A DNA stretch of 64,000 bases from Peribacillus sp. FSL H8-0477 (lineage in GTDB: Bacteria; Bacillota; Bacilli; Bacillales; DSM-1321). The position numbers and the translations under genes were made by a program. Every line of letters begins with the position of its first letter. Positions within the stretch are counted from its first letter, which is position 1. The notes under the pieces were generated by a model. The model made no database searches. It worked only from the letters and a program-made list of their open reading frames with translations, and was not told the origin of the DNA. The DNA is taken from NCBI RefSeq assembly GCF_038002765.1, contig NZ_JBBODE010000001.1:1426001-1490000 (forward strand), read 5' to 3'. This document shows, piece after piece, positions 30,010 to 39,509 of the stretch.

Positions 30010-31710
30010 TTATGCGTTTTTTAAATCTGTTTCTGCTAGCTTCTTTACTTCTTCATCAACCAATGACCTTCTCAGGATCTTACCAACGGCTGTTTTAGGT
30101 AATTCATTACGGAACTCATAGACTCTTGGTACTTTGTATGCCGCCAGATGTTTTCTAGCGAATTGATTCAATTCTTGCTCTGTTGCACTTGCTCCTTCTT
30201 TCAAAACAATATACGCTTTCACGGTTTCTCCACGATAAGGATCTGGTATTCCTGCTACAACAAGCTCTTGCACGGCTTCGTGTTCATAGAGAACTTCTTC
30301 AATCTCGCGTGGATAGATGTTATATCCGCCAGCTATGATGATATCCTTTTTCCGATCAACAATATAGAAGTAGCCCTTTTCATCCATATACCCTAAATCT
30401 CCAGTTAACAGCCACCCGTTTTTAAAAGTCGCAGCTGTTTCTTCTGGACGATTCCAGTAACCTTGCATAACCTGCGGTCCTTTAATGGCAATCTCTCCGA
30501 TTTCTGATGGTTCCACCGGCTCACCCGTTTCCAGAGATAAAATAGCAGCTTCTGTATCAGGCCATGGCAGACCAATGCTTCCCTTAACACGGGGTTCATC
30601 CCAAATTAAATTGGCATGCGTAACGGGTGACGTTTCTGACAAACCATACCCTTCAACTAATTTACCACCCGTGATCCGTTCAAATTGTTCTTGAACCTCA
30701 ACCGGCAGAGCAGCTGAACCACTAATGCAGGCATTTATGGAAGATAGATCATATTTCTTAATGTCAGGATGATTCAACAAGCCGATATAAATGGTCGGCG
30801 CACCAGGAAACATGGTGGGACGCTGTTTCTGAATGGTTTTTAATGTATCCTCGACATTAAATTTAGGTACGATAATCATGGTATTTCCCTGCATAATAGA
30901 AAGCACTAAAACTGTGGTCATCCCGTAAACATGGAAGAAAGGCAGCAAAGCCATTACCCGTTCTTGGCCTGGCTTTGTTTGATAGAGCCATGCTTCACAC
31001 ATTTTAGCATTAGCAAGTAAGTTCTTATGGGTAAGCATGACACCCTTTGGATGTCCCGTAGTGCCCCCAGTATATTGAATCAGCGCAAGGTCTTCATTGG
31101 TGTTTACTGGTATGTTCATTTCTTCAGGGACCGGGTTTTTCATAATCTCAGTATACAAATGATGATTCCCTTCATGGGCAACCTTAACGACCATTCCATA
31201 TTCCTTTTTCTGAATAAAAGGGTACACAAGATTCTTAGGGAATGGCAGGGCATCTTTGATAGCGGTTACAATTATATGTTTAATTTCTGTCCTTGGGGTA
31301 ATAGCCGTAACACGTGGAAATAAAATATCCATTGTAATAATAATTTTGGTTCCTGAATCCTTCATTTGGTATTCCAGCTCACGCTCAGTGTACAGCGGAT
31401 TCGTTGGGACCACGGTGCCTCCGGCCATTAATATCCCGAAATAGCTGACTACACATTGGGGCGTATTAGGAAGCAGAATAGCCACTCGGTCCCCTTTTTC
31501 AAGGCCGATTTGTTTTAAATAGGCAGCAAACTTCAATGCAGATTCGTAGATTTCCTTAAACGTCATCTCTTTTCCCATAAAGTGTGTGGAAACTTTATTA
31601 GGAAATTTAAGTGCAATTTCCTTTAAAAATGATTGCAAAGGTTTATCTTCATATTCCAATACAGCTGGTATATCGGCTGGATACATATCCAACCATGGCT
31701 TTTTACCCAT
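30010..31710 (-). CDS. lcfA: long-chain fatty acid-CoA ligase
   Basis: Activates fatty acids to acyl-CoA with ATP. 566 residues, ANL superfamily. AMP-binding motif YTGGTTGHPKGVML (about 213-226), GYGLSETSP (about 350-358), and the hinge region TGDLGYMDEKGYFYIVDRKKDIIIAGGYNIYPREIEEVL (about 437-475); catalytic lysine near the C-terminus in PKTAVGKILRR. ATG behind AAGGAGGGGTCTG. First gene of the fatty-acid cluster, with its own promoter. Confidence 0.96.
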   Translation of the reverse strand: MGKKPWLDMYPADIPAVLEYEDKPLQSFLKEIALKFPNKVSTHFMGKEMTFKEIYESALKFAAYLKQIGLEKGDRVAILLPNTPQCVVSYFGILMAGGTVVPTNPLYTERELEYQMKDSGTKIIITMDILFPRVTAITPRTEIKHIIVTAIKDALPFPKNLVYPFIQKKEYGMVVKVAHEGNHHLYTEIMKNPVPEEMNIPVNTNEDLALIQYTGGTTGHPKGVMLTHKNLLANAKMCEAWLYQTKPGQERVMALLPFFHVYGMTTVLVLSIMQGNTMIIVPKFNVEDTLKTIQKQRPTMFPGAPTIYIGLLNHPDIKKYDLSSINACISGSAALPVEVQEQFERITGGKLVEGYGLSETSPVTHANLIWDEPRVKGSIGLPWPDTEAAILSLETGEPVEPSEIGEIAIKGPQVMQGYWNRPEETAATFKNGWLLTGDLGYMDEKGYFYIVDRKKDIIIAGGYNIYPREIEEVLYEHEAVQELVVAGIPDPYRGETVKAYIVLKEGASATEQELNQFARKHLAAYKVPRVYEFRNELPKTAVGKILRRSLVDEEVKKLAETDLKNA

Positions 31711-31759
31711 CAGACCCCTCCTTGACAGTTATTATTAAAAATTCAAACTATTCCCTTTT

Positions 31760-31788
31760 ATTATAGTATAACGAAGACCTAGTGACAA
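31760..31788 (-). promoter_or_regulatory. sigma-A promoter of lcfA
   Basis: Minus strand TTGTCA (31788-31783), 17-bp spacer, TATAAT (31765-31760). No TGAATGA-type FadR box is visible in 31711-31850. Confidence 0.75.
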
Positions 31789-31877
31789 TTACATCTCATC
31801 CAAAGGAATACAAAAATAAGGAAAAAGACTCATGACACCAGACGATTAGGTGAGAAAAAACTTTTTTTGCAAAATTA

Positions 31878-31915
31878 AAAGGATTGAGCTCGGGACAATC
31901 CCGAACGCAATCCTT
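31878..31915 (-). terminator. terminator after the DUF350 unit
   Basis: aaggattg pairs with caatcctt, with an inner tcggga/tcccga stem; the minus strand continues TTTTAATTTTG. Confidence 0.75.
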
Positions 31916-31934
31916 GAAAGAAGAGTAGATTCAC

Positions 31935-32018
31935 TTAGGCAATGAACCCCATATAGATAATTCCTAGTAAAAAGAATACCCCACAGATAACTAGAAGGAT
32001 TTTTGCAAGCCGTTCCAC
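31935..32018 (-). CDS. 27-residue single-pass membrane peptide
   Basis: GTG at 32018 behind TAAGGGGGAAAAG, 21 bp after the DUF350 stop. The product MERLAKILLVICGVFFLLGI then IYMGFIA is one hydrophobic helix with a short charged N-terminus. The ribosome site, operon position and terminator downstream support a real gene; no function known to me. Confidence 0.6.
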   Translation of the reverse strand: MERLAKILLVICGVFFLLGIIYMGFIA

Positions 32019-32039
32019 TTCTTTTCCCCCTTACTAAGC

Positions 32040-32447
32040 TTACGAGATTCCGGCACCAATGACATAGGATAAACCAATTGAAATAATCATCGCAATTAGT
32101 CCAACCGCTCGATTATCCGCTTGAATTTCATCGTCTATTTTAAATGCAGGCGTTAAAAATTCAAAGATAAAGTACCCAATGAGAAGCAGAGCAAATCCAT
32201 AGACACCCCAGCCAATCATAGTCAGCAGTGAATCATTGTGAAGAATTGATTGGTGAAAAATATTAGAAATACCAAAAATCTTACCACCAGTCGCCATCGC
32301 TACAGAAAGGTTTCCGTTCTTTATCTCTTGCCAATTTTTATATTTTGTCACCAATTCAAAAATCGCTAAAAAGACCACGATACATAAAATTACAACACTA
32401 TAATAGGCAGCGATGAACACATATTCATTTCCCCAGATTTTCTCCAT
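32040..32447 (-). CDS. yshE: DUF350 membrane protein (YshE)
   Basis: 135 residues with four hydrophobic helices (about 9-33, 45-62, 70-95, 110-133), split into two similar halves as usual for DUF350. Same place as yshE beside mutSB in B. subtilis. Function unknown. ATG start, 24 bp after the mutS2 stop, so probably co-transcribed with mutS2 and with the small peptide gene downstream. Confidence 0.85.
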   Translation of the reverse strand: MEKIWGNEYVFIAAYYSVVILCIVVFLAIFELVTKYKNWQEIKNGNLSVAMATGGKIFGISNIFHQSILHNDSLLTMIGWGVYGFALLLIGYFIFEFLTPAFKIDDEIQADNRAVGLIAMIISIGLSYVIGAGIS

Positions 32448-32471
32448 GCGGTTCCCCCGAATTTATGAAGA

Positions 32472-34823
32472 TTATTTAAATTCTACGATTGTAACACCCG
32501 TGCCGCCTTCTCCAGCTTCACCAAAACGGGCTCGTTTTACAGAACGATGGTTTTTCAAATATTCCTGTACACCTTGACGAAGTGCTCCGGTTCCCTTTCC
32601 ATGGATAATTGAAACCCTTGGATAGCTTGCCAATAAGGCATCATCAATATATTTTTCCACACGTGAAATGGCACTTTCAAAGCGCTCGCCTCGTAAATCA
32701 AGTTCAAGGCTGACATGATAGTCTCTGCCTTTGATTGTCGCCATCGGCTTAGGTTCTTTTTGTTTTTGTGTCTGAGTAAACTGGAGATCTGTTTCAGCTA
32801 CCTTCATTTTCATGATGCCAATTTGAACTTGCCACTCATTTGACGAAACCTTTTCAATTAGATGTCCTTTTTGATTAAAGCTAATGACCTTCACTTCATC
32901 ACCTGGCTTTAACTCTTGTTTTAAAGGCTGCTTCGCTTTTGCTTTAGCTTTCTTAATAACAGGTGCCGCTTCATCGAGACGTTTACGAGCATTTATTAGT
33001 TCATGTTCTTTTATATTCGCATTCTCAAAGCGCATTTTCCTTAACTCTGAGATAATATCTTCCGCTTCCGCACGAGCTTTCTCCACTAAGTCAGCCGCTT
33101 TACGCGCAGCCTTTTCCATCATGGCATCTTTATCATCTTGATAGTGTTGGAATTCCTCTTCCAATTCCCGCTGCAGCTTTTCAGCATTCTTTAGGTAGAT
33201 TTCTGCTTCTTCTTGATCAATTTCCGCTTGGCGGCGACTGCTTTCAAGTGAGGCAATCATCTTTTCAACCTTATTTGTATCTTCACCAATATGGCTGCGG
33301 GCATTTTGGATGACTGAGTCATTCAGACCCAATCGTTTGGAGATTTCAAATGCATTACTTCGTCCAGGAACACCAATTAATAACTTATAGGTGGGGCTTA
33401 GTGATTCAACATCAAACTCAACGCTCGCATTAACCACACCGTCTCTATCATAGCCATACGCCTTCAACTCAGGGTAATGGGTGGTGGCAATAACCCGTGC
33501 ACCTCGTTTATGCACTTCGTCGAGAATGGAGATGGCTAGTGCCGCACCTTCCTGCGGATCCGTTCCTGCTCCAAGCTCATCAAACAATGCGAGACTCTCA
33601 TGATCCACATGTTTCAGGATTTCAACAATATTGACCATATGAGAAGAGAAGGTACTCAGACTTTGTTCAATCGACTGTTCATCGCCAATATCTGCAAATA
33701 CATCTTTGAAAACAGCAATTTCTGAACCATCAAGTGCTGGAATCTGCAGACCCGATTGCCCCATTAATGTACAAAGGCCAATCGTTTTAAGTGTAACGGT
33801 TTTACCGCCTGTATTCGGTCCGGTAATGACAATGGTCGAAAATGTATCTCCGAGAAAAATATCATTCGCGACAACAACATCTGCAGGTATTAACGGATGC
33901 TTTGCCTTAAATAGACGGACTCTGCCTTCATCATTTATTTTCGGCTTAGAGCCGCGGATTGCTTTTGAGTACCGAGCCTTAGCAAAAATAAAGTCGATTT
34001 GAGCGAGAATCTTTACATTCTGCAATAATTCGTGCGTATGTTCTCCAACCGCAGCCGATAGTTCAATCAAAATTCGTTCTACTTCGACATGTTCCTTCAT
34101 ACGGGTTTCCTGTAGGACATTATTTAACTCCACAATCACTTGAGGTTCAATAAATAATGTCTGACCTGATGAAGATTGATCATGAATAATCCCGCCATAC
34201 ACACTACGGTATTCCTGCTTAACAGGAATAACAAAGCGATCATTACGAATCGTGACCAGAGCATCTGAAAGCATTTTTTGTGCATTAGAAGAACGAATCA
34301 TGCTTTCTAACTTTTCACGGACTCGGCTTTCATTGGTCCTTAGCTGATTACGCAGTGTCCGCAGCTTATCACTTGCAGAATCAAGGACTTCCCCATGTTC
34401 TCCAATCGCAAAACCGATTGTTTCTTGCAGTTCCTGATGAGGGTTTAGTGTCTCCATATATTCCAAAATCAGTGGAATTTCATGATCATCCTCTGCCACA
34501 TCTTGAAAGAATCGAGAAAGAATCCGTCCAGCGCGGATCGTGCTGGCTACTTCCATCAGTTCATGTGGACTAAGCACACCGCCTATTTGAGCACGTTTGG
34601 CTGGTCCCCTTATATCAAAAATACCCCCAAGTGGAATATTTCCTTTTAATCGGAGCACATTTGCTCCTTCATCTGTTTCGTCATGCCATTTAATTACCTC
34701 AGCAAGATCCGTGGACGGAGCTAATAGTAAAGCACGTTCCTTCCCAATGCTTGAAGAAGCATAGGTTAACAGTTGTTCTTTAATTTTGTCGAATTCCAAT
34801 GTTTTCAAAACTTTCGAATGCAT
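32472..34823 (-). CDS. mutS2: endonuclease MutS2
   Basis: MutS-like ATPase without mismatch-recognition domain; in Bacillus linked to recombination control and ribosome rescue. 783 residues. MutS core and clamp (about 20-320), Walker [16 protein letters not shown] (about 328-342), [15 protein letters not shown] (Walker B, about 405-420), a long coiled coil (about 510-630), and the C-terminal Smr nuclease domain ([27 protein letters not shown]). Operon with polX, cvpA and zapA upstream. Confidence 0.96.
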   Translation of the reverse strand: MHSKVLKTLEFDKIKEQLLTYASSSIGKERALLLAPSTDLAEVIKWHDETDEGANVLRLKGNIPLGGIFDIRGPAKRAQIGGVLSPHELMEVASTIRAGRILSRFFQDVAEDDHEIPLILEYMETLNPHQELQETIGFAIGEHGEVLDSASDKLRTLRNQLRTNESRVREKLESMIRSSNAQKMLSDALVTIRNDRFVIPVKQEYRSVYGGIIHDQSSSGQTLFIEPQVIVELNNVLQETRMKEHVEVERILIELSAAVGEHTHELLQNVKILAQIDFIFAKARYSKAIRGSKPKINDEGRVRLFKAKHPLIPADVVVANDIFLGDTFSTIVITGPNTGGKTVTLKTIGLCTLMGQSGLQIPALDGSEIAVFKDVFADIGDEQSIEQSLSTFSSHMVNIVEILKHVDHESLALFDELGAGTDPQEGAALAISILDEVHKRGARVIATTHYPELKAYGYDRDGVVNASVEFDVESLSPTYKLLIGVPGRSNAFEISKRLGLNDSVIQNARSHIGEDTNKVEKMIASLESSRRQAEIDQEEAEIYLKNAEKLQRELEEEFQHYQDDKDAMMEKAARKAADLVEKARAEAEDIISELRKMRFENANIKEHELINARKRLDEAAPVIKKAKAKAKQPLKQELKPGDEVKVISFNQKGHLIEKVSSNEWQVQIGIMKMKVAETDLQFTQTQKQKEPKPMATIKGRDYHVSLELDLRGERFESAISRVEKYIDDALLASYPRVSIIHGKGTGALRQGVQEYLKNHRSVKRARFGEAGEGGTGVTIVEFK

Positions 34824-34865
34824 GGAGTAAAAATCCTCCCTCTTGCGTAGGTATAGTAGTTTGTA

Positions 34866-36578
34866 TTATTTCTTTAAAAAAGTAAGTAATTCTTCAGTTG
34901 TGCCGGCATTAAGTACGGTAGACTGCTTCAGCCACCCTTTGATTGCTGACGATACACCAACAGCCATATGTTCGAGCATATCAATACTGTGAGCATCTGT
35001 ATTAATTACGATTTTCACTCCTGCATCCTGTGCTTTACGAACATTAGCTGGAGATAAATCTAAGCGGTTTGGATTTGCATTTAATTCTAATGCTGTATTC
35101 GTAGAAGCGGCCAGTTCAATCAGCATGTCCATATCTACTTCATAACCTGAACGTTTTCCAATCAGTCTTCCCGTTGGGTGGGCTATAATATCCACATGTG
35201 GACTATTTAAAGCTGTCTTTAATCGGTCCATAATTTTGTCACGGGATTGTGAAAAGCTTGAGTGAATCGAGGCAATCACAAGGTCCATTTCAGCCAAAAG
35301 CTCATCATCATAATCTAATGTACCATCCGGCAGAATGTCCATTTCGATTCCTGAAAGAATGGTGATATCATCATATTTCTCATTTAAATCATGAATGATT
35401 TTCTTTTGTTCCCGCAGTCTTTCAGCTGTTAGTCCATTCGCTACCTTAAGGTATTGGGAGTGATCGGTTATCGCCATATATTTATACCCTTTAGCTCGGC
35501 AGGCTTGAATCATTTCATCAATTGTATGTGCTCCGTCGCTCCAGGTCGTGTGCATGTGCAGATCCCCTTGAATTCCTTCCAAAGTGATGAGCGGAGAATC
35601 ATCCGTATATTTGTCTACCTCTGTTCCGTCTTCACGGAGTTCTGGCGGAATAAACGGTAATCCAAAATGATGATAAAACTCGTCTTCACTATCAAAGGTC
35701 TTTATTTCTCCAGTCTCTGCCTGCTCGACACCGTATTCACTAATCTTCTCGCCACGTTCCTTGGCCAGTTGACGCATCCGTACATTATGATCCTTCGAAC
35801 CTGTGAAATGATGCAGTGTGGTAATAAATTCATGGTCTTTTACCATGCGAAAATCTACAGATACCTCATATTTATAATCTAAATTGATTGAAACCTTTGT
35901 ATCTCCTGCAGCAATGACCGATTTTATCCCTGGTAAGGATAACAATTGATCTTTGACTTGTTCTGGATTGTCCGTTGACAGAATAAAATCAAGGTCCTTG
36001 ATTGTTTCTCTCATTCTGCGGATACTTCCTGCTCTCGAATACCTAATGATCCCATCCATATTTCCAAGCGACGCCTCAATATCAGAAGCAATAGGAAGCA
36101 TGAAAGCGAGAGGAAGCCGATCAGGACGTGAGCCTGCATCTTTAATCGCATCAAGGATTTTTTCTTCTGTTTTTTTACCAAATCCCGCTAAATCACGAAC
36201 CCGGCCTTCTTCGCAAACACGTTTTAAGTCTTCCACGTCACAGACAGCAAGCTCTTTATGAAGCTTAGCAATTTTTTTGCCGCCGAGACCTTGAAGCTGT
36301 AATAATGGGATTAAGCCTTTAGGCACTTCTTCCTGCAGCTCTTCTAAAACTGTTGATTTATTATGTTCGATATATTCAACAATAACAGCAGCAGTTCCTT
36401 TACCTATTCCGTTTAGCGCTGTGAAATCCTCAATTTCGGTAAGGCTTCTATCATCTGTTTCCAAAGCAGCAGCAGCTTTTCTAAAAGCAGATACCTTAAA
36501 AGGATTTTCACCTTTCAATTCCATATAAACAGCAATGGTTTCTAACAGTTTAATTATATCTTTCTTATTAATTGTCAT
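34866..36578 (-). CDS. polX: family X DNA polymerase / 3'-5' exonuclease PolX
   Basis: Gap-filling repair polymerase with an added nuclease. 570 residues. N-terminal helix-hairpin-helix region (ALNGIGKGTAAVIVEYIE; LQGLGGKKIAKLHKEL), polymerase palm with RRMRETIKDLDFILS (about 206-221) carrying the paired aspartate region, and the C-terminal PHP domain starting GDLHMHTTWSDGAHTI (about 339-354) with the metal-binding histidines (HSQYLKVANG; SGIEMDI; HPTGR; NTDAHS). ATG start. Between cvpA-like and mutS2 genes. Confidence 0.96.
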   Translation of the reverse strand: MTINKKDIIKLLETIAVYMELKGENPFKVSAFRKAAAALETDDRSLTEIEDFTALNGIGKGTAAVIVEYIEHNKSTVLEELQEEVPKGLIPLLQLQGLGGKKIAKLHKELAVCDVEDLKRVCEEGRVRDLAGFGKKTEEKILDAIKDAGSRPDRLPLAFMLPIASDIEASLGNMDGIIRYSRAGSIRRMRETIKDLDFILSTDNPEQVKDQLLSLPGIKSVIAAGDTKVSINLDYKYEVSVDFRMVKDHEFITTLHHFTGSKDHNVRMRQLAKERGEKISEYGVEQAETGEIKTFDSEDEFYHHFGLPFIPPELREDGTEVDKYTDDSPLITLEGIQGDLHMHTTWSDGAHTIDEMIQACRAKGYKYMAITDHSQYLKVANGLTAERLREQKKIIHDLNEKYDDITILSGIEMDILPDGTLDYDDELLAEMDLVIASIHSSFSQSRDKIMDRLKTALNSPHVDIIAHPTGRLIGKRSGYEVDMDMLIELAASTNTALELNANPNRLDLSPANVRKAQDAGVKIVINTDAHSIDMLEHMAVGVSSAIKGWLKQSTVLNAGTTEELLTFLKK

Positions 36579-36607
36579 CCGTTACACCTGCTTTTTAAAG
36601 AGTCTTG

Positions 36608-37135
36608 TTAAAACCAAAGTTCCTTCACCAAATTCGAGAAGTAAGGCGTTTTCGTGATGATTGCCTCGGAAAGGAAAGACTGGTTGATTGGTGTCTGTAC
36701 TGCTTCTATTGGCAGTAAAACAGCTATGTATAATAGAATAAACATGATAAGATAAACTTCGGCAAAACCTAAAATACCGCCGCCCCACCTGTTCAATTGC
36801 TTTAGGATAGGCAAATGTGCGATAAAATCGAGCATTGAACCAAACAGCTGCCAAATAATTTTAGCACCGAAGAAAATAATAGCAAAAGCAATGGCATTAT
36901 AATAAGCAGTGTCCAGTCCAACGCTGTCAGGTATCATTTCTAAACCAGACAGATTTCCAAGTGATGGATATGGAATCCATAACTTTAACCTTGGTGCAAG
37001 GTCGCCATAATATACATAGGCAGCAATAAAGGCAACAATAAATCCTGTTAAATGGATCAGCTGCAGAATAAACCCACGTCTTAAACCAATTAAAAAGCCG
37101 ATCAAAAGAATAGCTAAAATTGCCAAATCAAGCAT
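36608..37135 (-). CDS. yshB: CvpA-family membrane protein (YshB)
   Basis: 175 residues with four to five hydrophobic segments. The N-terminus LDLAILAILLIGFLIGLRRGFILQLIHLTG matches the CvpA/colicin V production family. Precise role in Bacillus unknown. It starts 4 bp after the zapA stop and precedes polX by 29 bp, the same order as B. subtilis yshA-yshB-polX. Confidence 0.9.
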   Translation of the reverse strand: MLDLAILAILLIGFLIGLRRGFILQLIHLTGFIVAFIAAYVYYGDLAPRLKLWIPYPSLGNLSGLEMIPDSVGLDTAYYNAIAFAIIFFGAKIIWQLFGSMLDFIAHLPILKQLNRWGGGILGFAEVYLIMFILLYIAVLLPIEAVQTPINQSFLSEAIITKTPYFSNLVKELWF

Positions 37136-37139
37136 GTAC

Positions 37140-37400
37140 TCAGTCCCTTTTTTTCAGTAATTCCAGTTCTAGCTGGGTAATTTGTTCCTTTAATTTCATA
37201 TAATCGTGCACGGTATTAACGGCTGTCAATACTGCAAGCTTAGCTGTATCCAGCGAAGGATTCACGGCACTAATTTCGCGCATCTTATCATCGACCATGG
37301 ATGCAACAACACGAATGTGACTTGAACTTTCTTCCCCGACGATTGTATATTGCTGGCCATATATATCAACTGTTATTTTTCTTTTTTTATCGTCTAACAA
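37140..37400 (-). CDS. zapA: cell division protein ZapA
   Basis: 86-residue FtsZ-ring stabiliser. Globular N-terminal part [19 protein letters not shown] (6-24), [16 protein letters not shown], then a coiled coil (about 50-84) ending in [13 protein letters not shown] start at 37400 behind GGAGGCATCATT. Head of the zapA-yshB-polX-mutS2-yshE run, divergent from rnhC. Confidence 0.93.
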   Translation of the reverse strand: MLDDKKRKITVDIYGQQYTIVGEESSSHIRVVASMVDDKMREISAVNPSLDTAKLAVLTAVNTVHDYMKLKEQITQLELELLKKRD

Positions 37401-37545
37401 AATGATGCCTCCAATCTGAAGAATCCTAGTCTATATCATATCATGAAGCTTTTCCTCTTGAAAGAGTGAGGACTGGCAATTCACCAGCCTCCGCCTATTT
37501 TTTTGTAAATTAACGGAAAATATTAATATATAAGGAGCCTATTTG

Positions 37546-38481
37546 ATGTCCCATGTCGTTATCCTTCTCTCATCCGACCAAATTTCGAATGTCAAACGCT
37601 ATTATTCTACTCAGTTGATAGAGAAATTACCCCCTGGCAGCCTGTTTGCTGCCCAGTTGCAGTCCTGCACGATTACAGCTTACAAGTCTGGAAAAGTATT
37701 ATTTCAAGGTGAGCAGGCGGCGGCAGAAGCGAGCAGATGGGGAACAGCTGCCCCTTCAGAATCTTTGCCTTCTATCAAACAACACCGCTTCTCACCTCCC
37801 CCGCATATTGGCAGTATGTCGATAATAGGCTCCGATGAAGTCGGTACAGGCGACTTCTTTGGCCCCATTACCGTTGTTGCGGTATATGCAGATCGGGAGC
37901 ATTTAACGTTGTTAAAGGAGATTGGCGTAAAGGATTCCAAACATTTAAAAGACCCGCAAATCCTTGAAATTGGCGAGCAGTTGAAAGAACTAGTACCCTA
38001 TAGCTTGCTCGTTTGTACTAATCCAAAATACAATGCACTGCAAGCGCAAGGTATGTCACAAGGAAAGATGAAAGCACTGCTTCATAATCAAGCTATTAAA
38101 CATGTGATCAAAAAAATAGAACCCGTTCAAACTGAAGGCATTCTAATCGATCAATTTGCTCAGCCGGACGTATTCTTTAATTACTTAAAGGGACAAGAAG
38201 TATTTACGTCCAAATCCGTTTATTTAAGTACTAAGGCTGAAGGCATTCATCTTGGAGTGGCTGCTGCTTCCATATTAGCCCGCTATGCATTCGTCAAGCA
38301 TTTCGACATCTTAAGTGAACGTGCTGGGTTCAAGATTCCAAAAGGGGCAGGCCCAGCCGTGGATCAAGCTGCAGCCAGGCTCATTCATGAAAAAGGAATC
38401 GAAGCCCTCAACATCTTCACTAAAGTCCATTTTGCCAATACAGAAAAAGCTAAGGTAATCTACCGAAATACCTATCAATAA
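37546..38481 (+). CDS. rnhC: ribonuclease HIII
   Basis: Removes RNA from RNA-DNA hybrids. 311 residues. A TBP-like N-terminal substrate-binding domain (about 1-80) precedes the RNase H core: SIIGSDEVGTGDFFGPITV (about 93-111) holds the first acidic residues, then VKDSKHLKD, and LIDQFAQPDVF. A TTG at 37543 is in frame, but AAGGAG at 37531-37536 and homologues favour ATG 37546 (MSHVV). Divergent from zapA; followed by a terminator. Confidence 0.95.
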   Translation: MSHVVILLSSDQISNVKRYYSTQLIEKLPPGSLFAAQLQSCTITAYKSGKVLFQGEQAAAEASRWGTAAPSESLPSIKQHRFSPPPHIGSMSIIGSDEVGTGDFFGPITVVAVYADREHLTLLKEIGVKDSKHLKDPQILEIGEQLKELVPYSLLVCTNPKYNALQAQGMSQGKMKALLHNQAIKHVIKKIEPVQTEGILIDQFAQPDVFFNYLKGQEVFTSKSVYLSTKAEGIHLGVAAASILARYAFVKHFDILSERAGFKIPKGAGPAVDQAAARLIHEKGIEALNIFTKVHFANTEKAKVIYRNTYQ

Positions 38482-38486
38482 ACAAA

Positions 38487-38514
38487 ACAGGCTGTCGAGA
38501 GATCGACAGCCTGT
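38487..38514 (+). terminator. terminator of rnhC
   Basis: acaggctgtcgag pairs with cgacagcctgt and is followed by a short T run (GTTTCC). GCTGTCGAG-type stem. Confidence 0.8.
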
Positions 38515-38532
38515 TTCCGTTTAGCAAAATAC

Positions 38533-38662
38533 CTTTTGCACAATTTTTTTCGAGTTTTGCACACAAATCCGCCTGCTGTGCACACTTTTTGAATAGTTCT
38601 GCACAGCAATAGTCACCTTGTGCATTAAAACTATGCTTTTCTGCACAATCAATTAACAAATA
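38533..38662. repeat. 21-bp-period array, core TGCACA (6 units)
   Basis: Cores at 38537, 38558, 38579, 38600, 38621 (TGCATT) and 38642: 21 bp apart throughout. Unit two (TTTTGCACACAAATCCGCC) closely matches unit two of the array at 25398-25505. Lies beyond the rnhC terminator. Confidence 0.9.
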
Positions 38663-38685
38663 GGTGAAATCTTTAAAATCGAGAT

Positions 38686-38816
38686 GTTGATTTCCATTCC
38701 AGGCGCTTCGCTTTCCGCGGAGCGGGCGGTGAGCCGCATCAATGCTTACGCTCCTGCGGGGTCTCACCTGTCCCGCTGTTCCCGCAGGAGTCTTCACGCC
38801 TTCCACTTCAATCAAC
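38686..38816. repeat. 131-bp GC-rich dispersed-repeat-like element with GTTGATT/AATCAAC ends
   Basis: Bounded by inverted ends gttgatt (38686-38692) and aatcaac (38810-38816). Internal parts cgcttcgctttccgcggagc, gctcctgcggggtctcacc and cccgcaggagtcttc can form several stems. Much richer in GC than its surroundings. It resembles an intergenic repeat I recognise from Bacillaceae genomes; no ORF of its own. With the array before it, it fills most of 38482-38947. Confidence 0.75.
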
Positions 38817-38947
38817 TGACTTTCTAAACTTAAAAAAGTAAGGCTATTTAAAGTTACGGATTGATTTTTAGTAAATTCGGCTTTGTTTATAAAGGTTACA
38901 ACTTAACCTAACTGTGCAATTTGTTAATAGGATTTGGAGTGTTTCTC

Positions 38948-39321
38948 ATGAATAAAAGAGAGTTTGAAGCAGTAATTAAACAACCACCGTATATAAGATA
39001 CGAGTATTTCATAAAAAAAGTTATAGATTATGAAGAGGTTTGGGCTTTGTATAATGATGGATGGGTAACAGCACAAGATGAGAAAGGTAATACTCTGATT
39101 CCATTCTTTCCTAAAGAGGAATTTGCAGAATCCTGTACTAAAAGTGAATGGATAGATTTTAAAGCTAAATTAATTAACCTGGATGTTTTATTGATAAATG
39201 GCTTAGTAGAATGAAAAACGATGGAATAAAACTGTCTATTTTTCCAACTGATAATAATACAGCAGTGGTAAATATAGATGTTATCCTCAAAGATTTAGAA
39301 ACTGAATTAGAAAATTATTGA
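38948..39321 (+). pseudogene. DUF2750 protein gene split by a frameshift
   Basis: Frame one starts at ATG 38948 (GGAG at 38936) and reads MNKREFEAVIKQPPYIRYEY, then YEEVWALYNDGWVTAQDEKGNTLIPFFPKEEFAE, the DUF2750 pattern, and ends early at 39214. Another frame gives FIDKWLSRMKNDGIKLSIFP and on to KDLETELENY, the usual C-terminal part of this family, ending at 39321. The break is at the T run 39186-39189, where one missing T explains the shift. Could be a real mutation or an assembly error. Function of the family unknown. Confidence 0.8.
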
Positions 39322-39468
39322 TTTAAAAATGTCTTTAGTAAAAAAGGGTGGAATAGTAAAATGATCGTGGGAAAAATTTTCCATACTCATTTTTTGGTTA
39401 ATCTTGAACTCAACCTTTTCTTTTAACATAGCCAAAAGTAAATGACCTATTGGTCCGAAAAATGTAAA

Positions 39469-39500
39469 AGAGGTTCGGAATGAAACCATTCCGAACCTCT
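39469..39500 (-). terminator. terminator of pheST
   Basis: agaggttcggaatg pairs with cattccgaacctct; on the minus strand TTTTACATTTTT follows. Confidence 0.85.
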
Positions 39501-39509
39501 GCTTATTGG

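Noticed and set aside
31711..31850. FadR box upstream of lcfA
   Set aside because: No TGAATGA or TCATTCA half-site in this interval.
38450..38815. 121-codon minus-strand ORF with Cys-Ala heptads
   Set aside because: It covers the 131-bp element, the TGCACA array and the rnhC terminator in reverse; no start signal and no family resemblance.
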